Source of the DNA: Streptomyces sp. NBC_01775
GTDB taxonomy: Bacteria > Actinomycetota > Actinomycetes > Streptomycetales > Streptomycetaceae
Length of the DNA stretch: 64,000 bases
Direction of reading: 5' to 3'
Assembly (NCBI RefSeq): GCF_035917675.1
Contig: NZ_CP109104.1
Location: 2,542,001 to 2,606,000 of the forward strand
Part shown: piece after piece, positions 35,583 through 44,706 of the stretch
Position numbering within the stretch: position 1 is the stretch's first letter
How the letters are laid out: the number at the start of each line of letters is the position of its first letter
Notes under the pieces: generated by a model
The model's database searches: none
The model's input: only the letters and a program-made list of their open reading frames with translations
Told to the model about the DNA's origin: nothing
Made by a program: the position numbers and the translations under genes

Positions 35583-37478
35583 GTGGACCCGGTGATCGTG
35601 GTAGGCGCCGGACCTGCCGGACTCGCGCTTTCTCTTGCCCTTGCCCGGCACTCCGTGCCCTCCGTCGTTCTGGACGCGACCGACGGCAGCACGCCACCCC
35701 GCGCGGCCCGCACCTGCGTGCTGCGCGCGGACACCGCGGCCCAGCTCCCGCCGCTGCCCGGGCTGCGCTGGCGCTCCTGGCGCACCCAGCGGCGGGCCCA
35801 ACCCGTCGAACGGGTCGACCTGCCACCGCACGAGGCACCCGTGCACGTCGAACAGCACGCGCTGGAGCGGGCTTTGCGCACCGCGCTGGAGAGCGAGAAG
35901 CTCGTCAGGATCGTCACCGGCAGTCACGTCGACGTCCTGGAGCAGGACCCGCACGGTGTCACGGCCCACACCCGCGGCCCGCAGGGCACCTGGTGGCGCG
36001 GCAGCTACGCCGTCGGCTGCGACGGAGCGCGCTCCACCGTTCGCAAGCTGCTCGGAGTCCGCTTCCCCGGCAGGACCGCCGTCGAGCGGCACGCGGTCGC
36101 GACGCTGCGCGTACGGCTCCCCTGGGAGGACGAGGGCTTCGGCGCGGGCGGGGAGGGGCGCGGGCCCATCGCGGCGCTGGAGCCCGGACCCTCCGGCCGA
36201 TCCGGTGAAGCATCCGTCCCCGTACTCGGATCCGAGTACGGGGACGGAGACAGGGACAGGGACGGGGAAGCGGTGTGGGAGCGGGGCGACGCGGGTGCCG
36301 CGGGTGCCGCCCTGCTGCACCGGGACCCGGGCGGGACCCCGGGCGAGGTGACAGCCCGTCCGATCGCCGGGGGACTGTGGCGCCTGGACTGGCTGCTGGC
36401 GCCGCGCGGCGGCCTGGTGACGCCGGAGGAGATGCTGGAGCGCGTCGGCGACACTCTGACGGTGTGGTCCCAGGAGGCCCTCGCATCCGGCCCCGGCGGG
36501 TCCGGCGCCAGTGCGTCCCGCGCCGGCGCGTTCCGCGCCGGTGGCGCCAAGGCGGGCCGGGGCAAGGGAGCCGGCGAGGGCGCAAGCGGCGGCGTCGGCC
36601 CGTACGAGCTGGTCGACACCGGAGTGCACACCTCGCATCAGCGGCTGGCCCGACACTGGCGCGTCGACCGCGTCTTCCTCGCGGGGGACGCCGCGCATCT
36701 GACGGGCGCGCTGGGCGTGCAGTCCGTCGACGAGGGGCTGCGGGACGCGGCGAACCTCTCCTGGAAGCTCGCACTCGCCTGGCACGACGGCCATGACAGA
36801 GCCACGGGCACGCTGCTGGACAGCTACGAGGCGGAGCGGCGCGGCGCCGTCGCCCACCGGCTGCGCTCCGTCGACCAGGCGCTTGCCCTGGTACGGCGCG
36901 GCAGTGGGCTGCGCTCGCTGCTGCCCGGCGGAGGCGCTCGGTCCCATCTCGGGCTGCTGACCGACGGCCACTTGGGGCGCGGGCTGCTGGGCGCGCCCCC
37001 GGCGTACCCGCGCACCCCGCTCGCGCCCCCGCGCGCTTCTGTGAGCAGGGTGCCCGTAGGCACGGCACCGGGTGCCCCGGTGCACGACGTGCCGGTCACC
37101 GCGTCGGACGGCACACGCGGCAGGCTCCGCGACTGGCTGGGCGGCCCGGGCGGCGAGCTGCTGGTCATGCTGGTGGCACCCGGCACCGGCGTGTGGGACA
37201 GCCGCCACTGGCTGTCGGCCGGAATGATGCCCGAGCTGGCCGCGCTGGTAGCCGAACTGCCGCTGCGCGCCACGCTGCTGGTCGCCGAGAGCTACCCGGG
37301 AGCCGCGGCTCACACGGTCCTGGCCGTCCGCGCCGACGGCCACCTGTCCGCCGCCGTCCCCGCCGGCCGCACCACGGAACTGCGCGCGTGCGCGGTGGCT
37401 GTGCGCGGGGGCCCGGGCCAGCAGATCGAAAGGACGACCGGCAAAGAGCTCAACGGGGGTGGCGGTGGCGGGCGTTGA
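35583..37478 (+). CDS. FAD-dependent aromatic-type monooxygenase with low-complexity inserts
   Basis: A 631-aa flavoprotein of the PHBH/PheA group. FAD motifs are VIVVGAGPAGLALSLALAR (~4-22), YAVGCDGARSTVR and FLAGDAAHLTGALGVQSVDEG; a thioredoxin-like C-terminal domain begins near 480. Two stretches, ~182-250 (Gly/Asp/Arg-rich, containing a 36-bp palindrome in the DNA) and ~300-338 (Ala/Gly/Ser-rich), look like later insertions into the fold. The GTG start has GAGG ten bases upstream. No biosynthetic cluster surrounds it; substrate unknown. Confidence 0.85.
   Translation: MDPVIVVGAGPAGLALSLALARHSVPSVVLDATDGSTPPRAARTCVLRADTAAQLPPLPGLRWRSWRTQRRAQPVERVDLPPHEAPVHVEQHALERALRTALESEKLVRIVTGSHVDVLEQDPHGVTAHTRGPQGTWWRGSYAVGCDGARSTVRKLLGVRFPGRTAVERHAVATLRVRLPWEDEGFGAGGEGRGPIAALEPGPSGRSGEASVPVLGSEYGDGDRDRDGEAVWERGDAGAAGAALLHRDPGGTPGEVTARPIAGGLWRLDWLLAPRGGLVTPEEMLERVGDTLTVWSQEALASGPGGSGASASRAGAFRAGGAKAGRGKGAGEGASGGVGPYELVDTGVHTSHQRLARHWRVDRVFLAGDAAHLTGALGVQSVDEGLRDAANLSWKLALAWHDGHDRATGTLLDSYEAERRGAVAHRLRSVDQALALVRRGSGLRSLLPGGGARSHLGLLTDGHLGRGLLGAPPAYPRTPLAPPRASVSRVPVGTAPGAPVHDVPVTASDGTRGRLRDWLGGPGGELLVMLVAPGTGVWDSRHWLSAGMMPELAALVAELPLRATLLVAESYPGAAAHTVLAVRADGHLSAAVPAGRTTELRACAVAVRGGPGQQIERTTGKELNGGGGGGR
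36213..36248. repeat. 36-bp perfect palindrome inside the monooxygenase gene
   Basis: The half-site TCCGTCCCCGTACTCGGA (36213-36230) is followed with no spacer by its exact reverse complement (36231-36248). It contains GGATCC at the centre. It encodes part of a Gly/Asp-rich insert and is followed by short GACAGG repeats. A perfect, loopless inverted repeat of this length is very unlikely by chance. Confidence 0.95.
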
Positions 37479-37756
37479 GGGCTCGCGCCCCGTTGAGCGC
37501 TCCTCCCGTGTCCGCAGAAACACCCTTTCGTGTAAGGCGTTCTTAGAGCGCCCCTATAAGCGCTCCCCACGCTGACGGCCATGGACGGGCCGACGCCCTC
37601 CCCCTTACGGGGACCACGAAGAGCGCGGAACGAGCGGGATGCCGGAGGCAGCCGGGACGTCGGGAGCTTTGGAGCAGCGCGGAAGGAGCGGAACGCACAG
37701 ACGGCGGAGGACGAGGCGGGCCCTCGGGATCACCGGCGCGCTCGTCGTGACCGCGC

Positions 37757-38497
37757 CTAGACGTCGGGGAGGTGCTCCTCCAGCAGCTCCGGGTCTTCCC
37801 CCTCCTCCTCCAGCGCCCGGCGGACGACGCGCAGCGCGAGCCCTTCCGAATAGCCCTTACGGGCCAGCATCCCGGCCAGGCGCCGCAGCCGCTTGTCCCT
37901 CTCCAGGCCCCTGGTGGAGCGCAGCTTGCGCTCCACCAGCGCGCGGGCAGTCTCCTCTTCCCGCTCCGAGTCCAGCTGGCCGACCGCCTCGTCGATCACC
38001 GTGGATTCCACGCCTTTGGTACGCAGCTCACGGGCGAGCGCACCACGGGCCAAGCCCCTGCTGTGGTGCCGGGACTCCACCCAGGCGGCGGCAAAGGCGC
38101 TGTCGTCGATGAGACCGACGTCCTCAAGTCTGGCCAGCACCTCCTCGGCCGCCTCCTCCGGCACCTCCCGCTTGCGGAGCGCGTCGGCGAGTTGCTGGCG
38201 GGTGCGCGGAGTGCCGGTGAGGAGCCGCAGACAGATGGCCCTGGCGCGCTCCACCGGGTCCTGCGGCTCTTGCCCCCGGCCGCCCCGCTCCCCCTCGTCG
38301 GGGCGGCCCTGTCTCCCTCGCCCGCCTCGTGGGCTGCGAGGCGCATGCGGTGATCCCGCTCCGGCCCTCGACGAAGCGGGATCACCGCTGTCCTGGGGAT
38401 CGGCCGCCGGCCCCTCGGCCCGGCCCGAACAGGCCGAGGGGTCTTGGCGCTCCGCGTGCGCGTACTCGTACTCCGGCCAGTCGCTGCGCCGCGTCAC
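37757..38497 (-). CDS. recX: RecA regulator RecX
   Basis: A 246-aa modulator that binds and inhibits RecA filaments. The conserved RecX core (~85-246) has repeated three-helix units: ARAICLRLLTGTPRTRQQLADALRKREV, IDDSAFAAAWVESRHHSRGLARGALARELRTKG and LARKGYSEGLALRVVRRAL (each given in part). The first ~80 residues are charged, Gly/Arg-rich and Streptomyces-like. The GTG start lies three bases after the recA stop, so the two are cotranscribed and probably coupled. Confidence 0.94.
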   Translation of the reverse strand: MTRRSDWPEYEYAHAERQDPSACSGRAEGPAADPQDSGDPASSRAGAGSPHAPRSPRGGRGRQGRPDEGERGGRGQEPQDPVERARAICLRLLTGTPRTRQQLADALRKREVPEEAAEEVLARLEDVGLIDDSAFAAAWVESRHHSRGLARGALARELRTKGVESTVIDEAVGQLDSEREEETARALVERKLRSTRGLERDKRLRRLAGMLARKGYSEGLALRVVRRALEEEGEDPELLEEHLPDV

Positions 38498-38500
38498 GGA

Positions 38501-39688
38501 CTAGCTCTTGGCCGCGGCGGTCTTGGCGGTCTTGCTCGTTTTCGCTGTCCTACTGGCCGCCGGAGCCGGGACGGTCTTGGCCGCCGCCGCATCCGCCTCC
38601 CCGCCCGGGGTGCCCGGCGCCGGGGCCGGGGCGGCCGGGTCGGCCGTGCTTCCCGCGGCGTCCGTCCCGGGCTCGGCCGCCGGCTCCTCCGGCTGCACCC
38701 CGATGCCCAGCTTCTCCTTGATCTTCTTCTCGATCTCGTTGGCGAGGTCGGGGTTGTCCTTGAGGAAGTTGCGGGAGTTCTCCTTGCCCTGGCCGAGCTG
38801 GTCGCCCTCGTAGGTGTACCAGGCGCCGGACTTGCGGACGATGCCGTGCTCCACGCCCATGTCGATCAGTCCGCCCTCGCGGCTGATGCCCATGCCGTAG
38901 AGGATGTCGAACTCGGCCTGCTTGAAGGGCGGCGCGACCTTGTTCTTGACGACCTTGACGCGGGTGCGGTTGCCGACGGCGTCGGTGCCGTCCTTCAGCG
39001 TCTCGATCCGGCGGATGTCGAGCCGTACGGAGGCGTAGAACTTCAGCGCGCGGCCACCGGTGGTGGTCTCCGGCGAGCCGAACATCACGCCGACCTTCTC
39101 GCGGAGCTGGTTGATGAAGATCGCGGTGGTCTTGGACTGGTTGAGCGCACCGGCGATCTTCCGCAGCGCCTGGCTCATCAGCCGGGCCTGGAGGCCGACA
39201 TGGGAGTCGCCCATCTCGCCCTCGATCTCCGCGCGGGGCACCAGAGCGGCGACCGAGTCGATGATGATCAGGTCGAGCGCGCCGGAACGGATGAGCATGT
39301 CGACGATTTCGAGGGCCTGCTCGCCGTTGTCCGGCTGGGAGAGGATCAGTGCGTCGGTGTCGACCCCGAGGCGCTTGGCGTACTCGGGATCCAGGGCGTG
39401 CTCGGCGTCCACGAAGGCGACCGTGCCGCCCGCCTTCTGTGCTTGGGCCACCGCGTGCAGGGTCAGGGTGGTCTTACCGGAGGATTCGGGGCCGTAGACC
39501 TCCACGACCCGGCCCCGCGGCAGACCGCCGACGCCCAGGGCGACATCGAGGGCGGTCGAACCGGTAGGGATGACCTCGATCGGCTCGTTAGGCCGCTCAC
39601 CCATGCGCATCACGGCGCCCTTGCCGAATTGCCGTTCAATTTGGGCGAGGGCGGCATCGAGTGCCTTCTCGCGGTCGGTTCCTGCCAT
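38501..39688 (-). CDS. recA: Recombinase RecA
   Basis: Strand-exchange recombinase and co-protease for LexA, 395 aa. Walker A is GPESSGKTT, Walker [13 protein letters not shown], and loop L2 lies in [22 protein letters not shown]. The ATG at 39688 gives the conserved [20 protein letters not shown]. The C-terminal ~65 residues are Ala/Pro/Lys-rich, ending [17 protein letters not shown], longer and more basic than the usual acidic RecA tail but typical of Streptomyces as I recall. Controlled by the SOS-type promoter about 150 bp upstream. Confidence 0.98.
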   Translation of the reverse strand: MAGTDREKALDAALAQIERQFGKGAVMRMGERPNEPIEVIPTGSTALDVALGVGGLPRGRVVEVYGPESSGKTTLTLHAVAQAQKAGGTVAFVDAEHALDPEYAKRLGVDTDALILSQPDNGEQALEIVDMLIRSGALDLIIIDSVAALVPRAEIEGEMGDSHVGLQARLMSQALRKIAGALNQSKTTAIFINQLREKVGVMFGSPETTTGGRALKFYASVRLDIRRIETLKDGTDAVGNRTRVKVVKNKVAPPFKQAEFDILYGMGISREGGLIDMGVEHGIVRKSGAWYTYEGDQLGQGKENSRNFLKDNPDLANEIEKKIKEKLGIGVQPEEPAAEPGTDAAGSTADPAAPAPAPGTPGGEADAAAAKTVPAPAASRTAKTSKTAKTAAAKS

Positions 39689-39830
39689 GGGGGCCACCCG
39701 GTTAGTTGCTTGAGTCGATCGCTTCACGTCAAAAGACGCTAGCGCCTGCCACTGACAATCGGTCCGGCACTCGGCGCGGACCCGCGCTCCTCCGGCCCCG
39801 GCCCGAGCGGTCGGGCTCGCCGGAACACCT

Positions 39831-39860
39831 ATAAGAATCGATGTTCGATTTCTGCGTCAA
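39831..39860 (-). promoter_or_regulatory. recA promoter with SOS box
   Basis: On the minus strand, TTGACG (39860-39855), an 18-bp spacer and TCTTAT form a promoter. The spacer holds TCGAACATCGATTC, whose GAACATCGATTC core (39835-39846) differs by one base from the GAACATCCATTC box known upstream of Streptomyces recA. LexA bound between -35 and -10 would repress recA. The expected transcript has a leader of about 135 nt. Confidence 0.85.
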
Positions 39861-39875
39861 GTCACCCCTCAACCC

Positions 39876-39884
39876 TGTGGATAA
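39876..39884. promoter_or_regulatory. Perfect DnaA box between recA and the AI-2E permease gene
   Basis: TGTGGATAA (complement TTATCCACA) is a perfect match to the general bacterial DnaA box; the Streptomyces consensus (TTGTCCACA) differs at one base. It lies 16 bp upstream of the recA -35 element. It is a single copy here. DnaA binding is inferred only. Confidence 0.5.
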
Positions 39885-39921
39885 CTCGCAAACCAGCAGG
39901 TCACAGAGGTATAGCGGCGGT

Positions 39922-41136
39922 TCAGGACCGACGTCGTCCCCGCCTCTGCGGGCCCTTTTCATCCCTCGAACCCAGCCTGACCCGGACATCCGTCACGTCG
40001 TAGCGCCTCACATAGGCGCCGAGAAATCCCTGGAGTGTCGCCGTCACCGGGATCGCGATCAGCGCACCGGCCACCCCCATCAGCGAGGTGCCCGCGATCA
40101 CCGAGCCGAAGGCGACGGCGGGGTGGATGTCCACGGTCTTGGCGGTGATGCGCGGCTGGATCACATAGTTCTCGAACTGCTGGTAGACCACGACGAACGC
40201 CAGCACCCACAGCGCGGACCAGGGGTCGACGGTGAAGGCGAGCAGCATCGGAAGCGCCCCTGCCAGATATGTGCCGACCGTCGGCACGAACTGGGAAAGC
40301 ACTCCCACCCAGACCGCCAGTGCCGCCGCGTAGGGCACCCCGAGCAGTTGGAGGAAGACGTAGTGCGCCACCCCGGAGACCAGGGCCATCAGCGCCCGCG
40401 AGTAGATGTAGCCGCCGGTCTTGGCCACCGCGATCTCCCACGCCCGCAGCGCCTCCGCCTGGTGCGCCGGGGGCAGCACCGAGCACAGCGCCACCCGCAG
40501 CCGGGGCCCTTCGGCGGCGAAGTAGAAAGTGAACAGCACGACCGTCAGCAGCTGGAAAACCCCGCCCAGCACGGTCGCCGAGATCCCCCACACGTTCTGC
40601 GCGCCGCTGCGCAGGGATCCGCGTACCCAGTCGGAGTGGATGACGTCCGACTGGAGCTTGTCGGCATCGAGATGGGTGTGGAAGGTCGCGTTGATCCAGT
40701 CGATGACGTCGCTGACGTAGGCGGGCAGGTTGTCGACGATTTTGGTGATCTGGTCGGCGAAGAGCGAGCCGAGAGCGGTGAAGAACCCGGCGCCGGCGAT
40801 CAGCACCGCCAGGAAGACCACACCCGTCGCCAGCCCGCGCCGCATTCCCCGCCTGGCGAGGCCGTCGACCGCGGGCTCCATGGCCAGCGCCAGGAAGAAC
40901 GCGACCAGGATGTTCAGCAGGAGTCCGAGAGCCCTCAGAACAGCCCAGCCGAGGAGCTGGTAGGCGCCGACCAGCGCCAGAGCGAGCACGAGGGCCCGCG
41001 GCAGCCAGCGCGGCATCCGGGGCGTGTCACGGACCGTGCTGCCGGATGGTGCCTCGCCCCTGCCGCCGTGCCCGGCCTCTTCCCGGCCGGGACCCTCGCC
41101 CTGATCGTCCCGGCCGCCGTCATCTGGTGCGCCCAT
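39922..41136 (-). CDS. AI-2E family (PerM-like) transporter
   Basis: A 404-aa polytopic membrane protein. After a ~45-residue acidic, Gly-rich N-terminus come about eight hydrophobic segments, including VVFLAVLIAGAGFFTALGSLF and YAAALAVWVGVLSQFVPTVG, with the family block FVVVYQQFENYVIQPRI. Members export diverse substrates or ions; none can be assigned. The ATG at 41136 (MGAPDDGG) is the best start available but lacks a close Shine-Dalgarno. Upstream of recA and transcribed in the same direction; the recA promoter region separates them. Confidence 0.88.
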   Translation of the reverse strand: MGAPDDGGRDDQGEGPGREEAGHGGRGEAPSGSTVRDTPRMPRWLPRALVLALALVGAYQLLGWAVLRALGLLLNILVAFFLALAMEPAVDGLARRGMRRGLATGVVFLAVLIAGAGFFTALGSLFADQITKIVDNLPAYVSDVIDWINATFHTHLDADKLQSDVIHSDWVRGSLRSGAQNVWGISATVLGGVFQLLTVVLFTFYFAAEGPRLRVALCSVLPPAHQAEALRAWEIAVAKTGGYIYSRALMALVSGVAHYVFLQLLGVPYAAALAVWVGVLSQFVPTVGTYLAGALPMLLAFTVDPWSALWVLAFVVVYQQFENYVIQPRITAKTVDIHPAVAFGSVIAGTSLMGVAGALIAIPVTATLQGFLGAYVRRYDVTDVRVRLGSRDEKGPQRRGRRRS

Positions 41137-41343
41137 CGGGCAAGTTTCGCGCTCCGGGACAGAACGCCCGCTTACGACGCGCCTCGTGTCGGGGCCTCGC
41201 CCCGGCGGCGCCACCATCCGGCAGCCGGCCTCGGCCCGGAACCGGGCCCGCGTCACGCGGCGTGAGTGCCTTCCCGTACAGCGTGGGCGCCGCCTCGTCC
41301 GGCGTTGTGCCGCACCATCCGGCTCAGCCTCCGCCGGTGCGGC

Positions 41344-41538
41344 TCAGCGCTTGTGCGCGGGGACGTCCATCACCGCGCACACCACCCGCCAGACCTCCTT
41401 CGCCTCCCACCCGGCCACGAACGCCTCGTGAACCGTCCGGCCGCCGAGTTCGGACATCACATAATCGCGCGCGAAGGAATCGGCGTACGCCTCACCGAAG
41501 TGATCCGCCATGCGCTCCCAGAAGACCGTCAACCGCAT
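41344..41538 (-). CDS. DUF3046 protein
   Basis: A 64-aa protein, MRLTVFWERMADHFGEAYAD through VVCAVMDVPAHKR, matching the short actinobacterial DUF3046 family usually found near recA. GATAAT lies six bases before the ATG and no Shine-Dalgarno is visible, so the message is probably leaderless. Function unknown. Confidence 0.88.
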   Translation of the reverse strand: MRLTVFWERMADHFGEAYADSFARDYVMSELGGRTVHEAFVAGWEAKEVWRVVCAVMDVPAHKR

Positions 41539-41616
41539 GCGTCCATTATCCCGCCCTCCGGGTTGGCTCCTGTCTGTGGCCGTGACCCGGCCGCCGCTCA
41601 CGCCTACCGTCAGAGG

Positions 41617-42525
41617 ATGGCTCCCTCTGGATCGACTCCTCTCTCCCGTGCCGAACATTTCATCTGGCTGACGGCGCGCGTGCTGGAGCAGCGGCGCTTC
41701 GAGCACCACTTCCTGGACGGCGACCCGGGCACCGTCGAGACCGCACTCGACGCCTACCGCAACGTCGACGGCGGCTACGGCCACGCCCTGGAGCCCGACC
41801 TGCGCGGTCCGGTCAGCCAGCCGCTGCACACGGCGGCTGCCATCCGGGTGCTGGACAGCATCGGGCGCTGCGCCGGACAGCGGGTGGAGCGCATCGGACG
41901 CTATCTGACGGCCGTCTCCACGCCCGAGGGCGCGCTGCCCGCCGTGCACCCCTCGCTGCGCGGGTATCCGGCGGCGCCCTGGATCCCGGTCGTGGACTCC
42001 CCGCCGAGCGACCTGCTCGCGACCGGCCCGGTGGTCGGCACGCTGCACCGCAACAGCGTCTGGCACGCCTGGCTGTTCCGTGCGACGGACTACTGCTGGC
42101 ACACCATCGAGTCCCTGGACAAGACCCACCCCTACGAGGCGCAGGCCGCGCTCGCCTTCCTGGACGGAGTCCCCGACAGGCCGCGCGCCGAGGCGGCGGC
42201 CGACCGTCTGGGCACGCTGGTGCGCGAGCAGCGGCTGGCCGTGACGGACCCGGACCGCACGGAGGACTTCCCCGTCCCGGACGGCTACGCGCCCAAGGAG
42301 CACCACTACGTGACCGACTTCGCCCGTACCCCCGGCTCACTGGCCCGGCGCTGGTTCACCGGGGACGAGCTGGAGCGCGGCCTCGACCACCTGTTGCGCC
42401 GTCAGGAGGAGGACGGCGGCTGGAACATCGCCTGGCGCCGCTGGGCCCCGGGAACGGAGCTGGAGGGACGTCCCCTGGCCACCCTTGACGCGCTGCTGAC
42501 CCTGCGCGCCTACGGGCGGCTCTGA
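41617..42525 (+). CDS. Prenyltransferase/squalene-cyclase-fold repeat protein
   Basis: A 302-aa alpha/alpha-barrel-type protein with Gly-Trp/Tyr repeat motifs such as DAYRNVDGGYGHALEPDLRG and RQEEDGGWNIAWRRW. The catalytic DXDD of squalene cyclases is absent, so it is probably not a cyclase. TACCGT lies six bases before the ATG, suggesting leaderless expression divergent from the DUF3046 gene. Function unknown. Confidence 0.75.
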   Translation: MAPSGSTPLSRAEHFIWLTARVLEQRRFEHHFLDGDPGTVETALDAYRNVDGGYGHALEPDLRGPVSQPLHTAAAIRVLDSIGRCAGQRVERIGRYLTAVSTPEGALPAVHPSLRGYPAAPWIPVVDSPPSDLLATGPVVGTLHRNSVWHAWLFRATDYCWHTIESLDKTHPYEAQAALAFLDGVPDRPRAEAAADRLGTLVREQRLAVTDPDRTEDFPVPDGYAPKEHHYVTDFARTPGSLARRWFTGDELERGLDHLLRRQEEDGGWNIAWRRWAPGTELEGRPLATLDALLTLRAYGRL

Positions 42526-42640
42526 GAGGACGCTCACGAGCGTGTCAGGGCGGGAGCCGGCCCCAACGCGGCCAGCCGCCCCGTCGGCCCTGGCAAGCCC
42601 TCTCCACGGGCCAGGGCCGACGTGCGGCGGGAGGGGACGT

Positions 42641-42946
42641 CTAGCCCAGTACCCGGACCCCCGCGGTCACCAGCACGGCAGCCGCCACGACCACCAGGAA
42701 GGGTGCGCGCAGCAGCAGAGCGACGGCAGCCGCCGCGAGGCCCGCCGTGCGGGCGTCGAGGACCAGCGCGGCGTCCTTGCTGAATGTCTGCTGCGCTATC
42801 AGCGCGGACAGCAGCGCCACCGGCACCAGGGCCGCCAGCCGCTTGGTGAGCGGTCGCTCCAGCACCCCCGCGGGCACCGACAGACCGAGCAGCTTCACCA
42901 GATAACAGCCGACGATCGTCGCACCGATCGCGATCCACACACTCAT
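42641..42946 (-). CDS. azlD: AzlD-type branched-chain amino acid export subunit
   Basis: A 101-aa protein with three to four hydrophobic helices, beginning MSVWIAIGATIVGCYLVKLLG. Family members pair with AzlC (LIV-E family) to export branched-chain amino acids or analogues. Its ATG overlaps the azlC stop by four bases. Confidence 0.88.
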   Translation of the reverse strand: MSVWIAIGATIVGCYLVKLLGLSVPAGVLERPLTKRLAALVPVALLSALIAQQTFSKDAALVLDARTAGLAAAAVALLLRAPFLVVVAAAVLVTAGVRVLG

Positions 42947-43845
42947 CGGGATCCCTCCCCCTTCGCCTCGTGCCGCTCCCGCCCGGACCGGTTTTCGTCC
43001 TTCATCCGGTCCGCTTCATCGCTCGTTCCCCGGCCTCGGGACAGCGCCCTCCCATGCGCCAGCAGCACCACGGGGGCGGCCAGCGCAGCCACCAGTACCG
43101 GCACCCCGGCCGGCAGCACCGGCAGCAGGCCCAGGCCCAGTACGACGGCCAGCCCGGCAGTGGCCCGCTCGACGCCGGTGCGGAGCATGGGCGCGAGCAG
43201 CGCGAGGAAGACGGCGGGACCGGCGGCGTCCAGCCCCCACGTGTCGGTGTCTCCCAGCGCCTCGGCGCCCAGAGCGCCGAGCAGCGTGGTGAGGTTCCAC
43301 AGTGTGAAGATCGAGGCGCCCGTGACGGTGAAGCCGAGCCTGACCGCGTGCCGGCCGCGCTGGGCGAGCGCGACCGCGGTCGTCTCGTCGATCACCCAGT
43401 GGGCCGCCGCGAGGCGCACCCCGGGCCGCAGCCCCAGGAGGGCGGACAGGCGCAGCCCGTAGAAGGCGTTCCTGGCGCTCAGGAAGAAGGCGCCCGCCGC
43501 GGCCGTCAGGGGGTTTCCGCCCGCGGCCAGCGCCCCGACGAGCGCGAACTGCGAGGCGCCCGTGAACACGAAGAGGCTGAGCGCACAGGTCTGCGCGACG
43601 CTGATCCCGGCGCCGGCCGCGGTCACTCCGAACGCGAAGCCGGACAGCCCGACGGCGACGCCGACGCCCAGCGCGTCCCGGATGACGGCTCGGTCGCCGT
43701 CCCGCAGACCACGACCGCTGCCCGGCCCCTCCGGGCCGCCTGCTTCATCCGGCGTGGCATCCCGAGCGGCTTCATCCGGTGCGAAGGAGGCCGCTGTGGT
43801 GTTCCGAGCTTCCGGAGGATCGAAGGTGTCTCTCTGATGTGGCAC
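42943..43845 (-). CDS. azlC: AzlC-type branched-chain amino acid export permease
   Basis: A 300-aa permease. The hydrophobic core starts near residue 55 with VGLSGFAFGVTAAGAGIS, and contains the family segment FTGASQFALVGALAAGGNPL and AHWVIDETTAVAL. The N-terminal ~50 and C-terminal ~30 residues are charged and soluble. The GTG start has AAGGTGG just upstream. It begins 24 bp after an AraC regulator gene, so araC-azlC-azlD is likely one operon. Confidence 0.9.
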   Translation of the reverse strand: MPHQRDTFDPPEARNTTAASFAPDEAARDATPDEAGGPEGPGSGRGLRDGDRAVIRDALGVGVAVGLSGFAFGVTAAGAGISVAQTCALSLFVFTGASQFALVGALAAGGNPLTAAAGAFFLSARNAFYGLRLSALLGLRPGVRLAAAHWVIDETTAVALAQRGRHAVRLGFTVTGASIFTLWNLTTLLGALGAEALGDTDTWGLDAAGPAVFLALLAPMLRTGVERATAGLAVVLGLGLLPVLPAGVPVLVAALAAPVVLLAHGRALSRGRGTSDEADRMKDENRSGRERHEAKGEGSR

Positions 43846-43869
43846 GGCGCCACCTTAGAAATCCAAACG

Positions 43870-44706
43870 TCAGCGCGTCTTGTACGTTCTTGCGCGCCCG
43901 CGCTGGTAGGCGCCGGGAGGAACGCCGACGACGCGTCCGAAGTGCCGCGTCAGATGCGCCTGGTCGGTGAAACCCACCGCCGTGGCGGCCTCCGCGGGCG
44001 GCACCCCGTTGTCCAGCAGCGCACGCGCCCGGTGCACGCGGGCGTCGGTCAGCCAGGCGTGCGGCGGCATGCCGTACTCGCTCCGGTACGCGCGAAGCAG
44101 CGCGAAGGGGCTGGTGCCCAGTTCCTTCGCGAGCTCCTCCAGGGACGGCGGATCGGCGATCCGCTCCTCCAGAACAGCGCGCGCCCGCTGTGCGTGGAGC
44201 GCTCCGGCGGTGCGCGCCGCACGACGGGGCAGCGGCCCGCCGTGCTGTCGCAGGAGGCGGGCGACGAGGACGCGCATGAGGCTGTCGGCGGCCAGCGCGT
44301 TGCCCTCCTCGGCGGCACGGTGGATCTCCTGGACGTGGCGCGCCGCGACCGGGTCATCGGCAACGGGCGAGATGAACCCCGGGGCGCCCCGGATGGTGGT
44401 GGTTTCGGCTGCGATGTCGGCGATGAGCTGGGGAGCGGGGTAGAGCACGCTGTAGCGCCAGCCCTCGGGCACCCCGGCGTGCCCCGTGTGCATGGTGTCC
44501 GGGTTGATCAGTGCCAGCGCTCCCGGCCCCGCGTAGTGGACGCTCCCGCCGTGGTGGAACGCCTCCACGCCCTCGGATATGGCAGCGATGACGTACGTCT
44601 CGTGTGTGTGGCGCGTAAACGTCTTGTCGATGTAGCGGGCACGCAGCAGGTCAACGTCGGGCAGCTTCGGGGACTGCCAGTAGTGCGCACTCTCGCCGAC
44701 GGCCAT
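43870..44706 (-). CDS. AraC-family regulator with cupin sensor domain
   Basis: A 278-aa activator. The N-terminal AraC-type cupin (~1-160: FTRHTHETYVIAAISEGVEAF) binds a small ligand; the C-terminal domain has two helix-turn-helices (SLEELAKELGTSPFALLRAY and PAEAATAVGFTDQAHLTRHF). The ATG has GGAG nine bases upstream. As first gene of the azlCD operon it probably controls export in response to its substrate. Confidence 0.9.
   Translation of the reverse strand: MAVGESAHYWQSPKLPDVDLLRARYIDKTFTRHTHETYVIAAISEGVEAFHHGGSVHYAGPGALALINPDTMHTGHAGVPEGWRYSVLYPAPQLIADIAAETTTIRGAPGFISPVADDPVAARHVQEIHRAAEEGNALAADSLMRVLVARLLRQHGGPLPRRAARTAGALHAQRARAVLEERIADPPSLEELAKELGTSPFALLRAYRSEYGMPPHAWLTDARVHRARALLDNGVPPAEAATAVGFTDQAHLTRHFGRVVGVPPGAYQRGRARTYKTR

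Noticed and set aside
36213..36248. Palindrome as a transcription terminator
   Set aside because: It is in the middle of an open, conserved reading frame that continues well past it.
37479..37756. Small gene between the monooxygenase and recX
   Set aside because: The plus-strand frame starting at 37639 is Arg/Pro-rich, runs into recX and lacks support. An AGCGC-N8-GCGCT inverted repeat near 37547 was noted but is too short to call.
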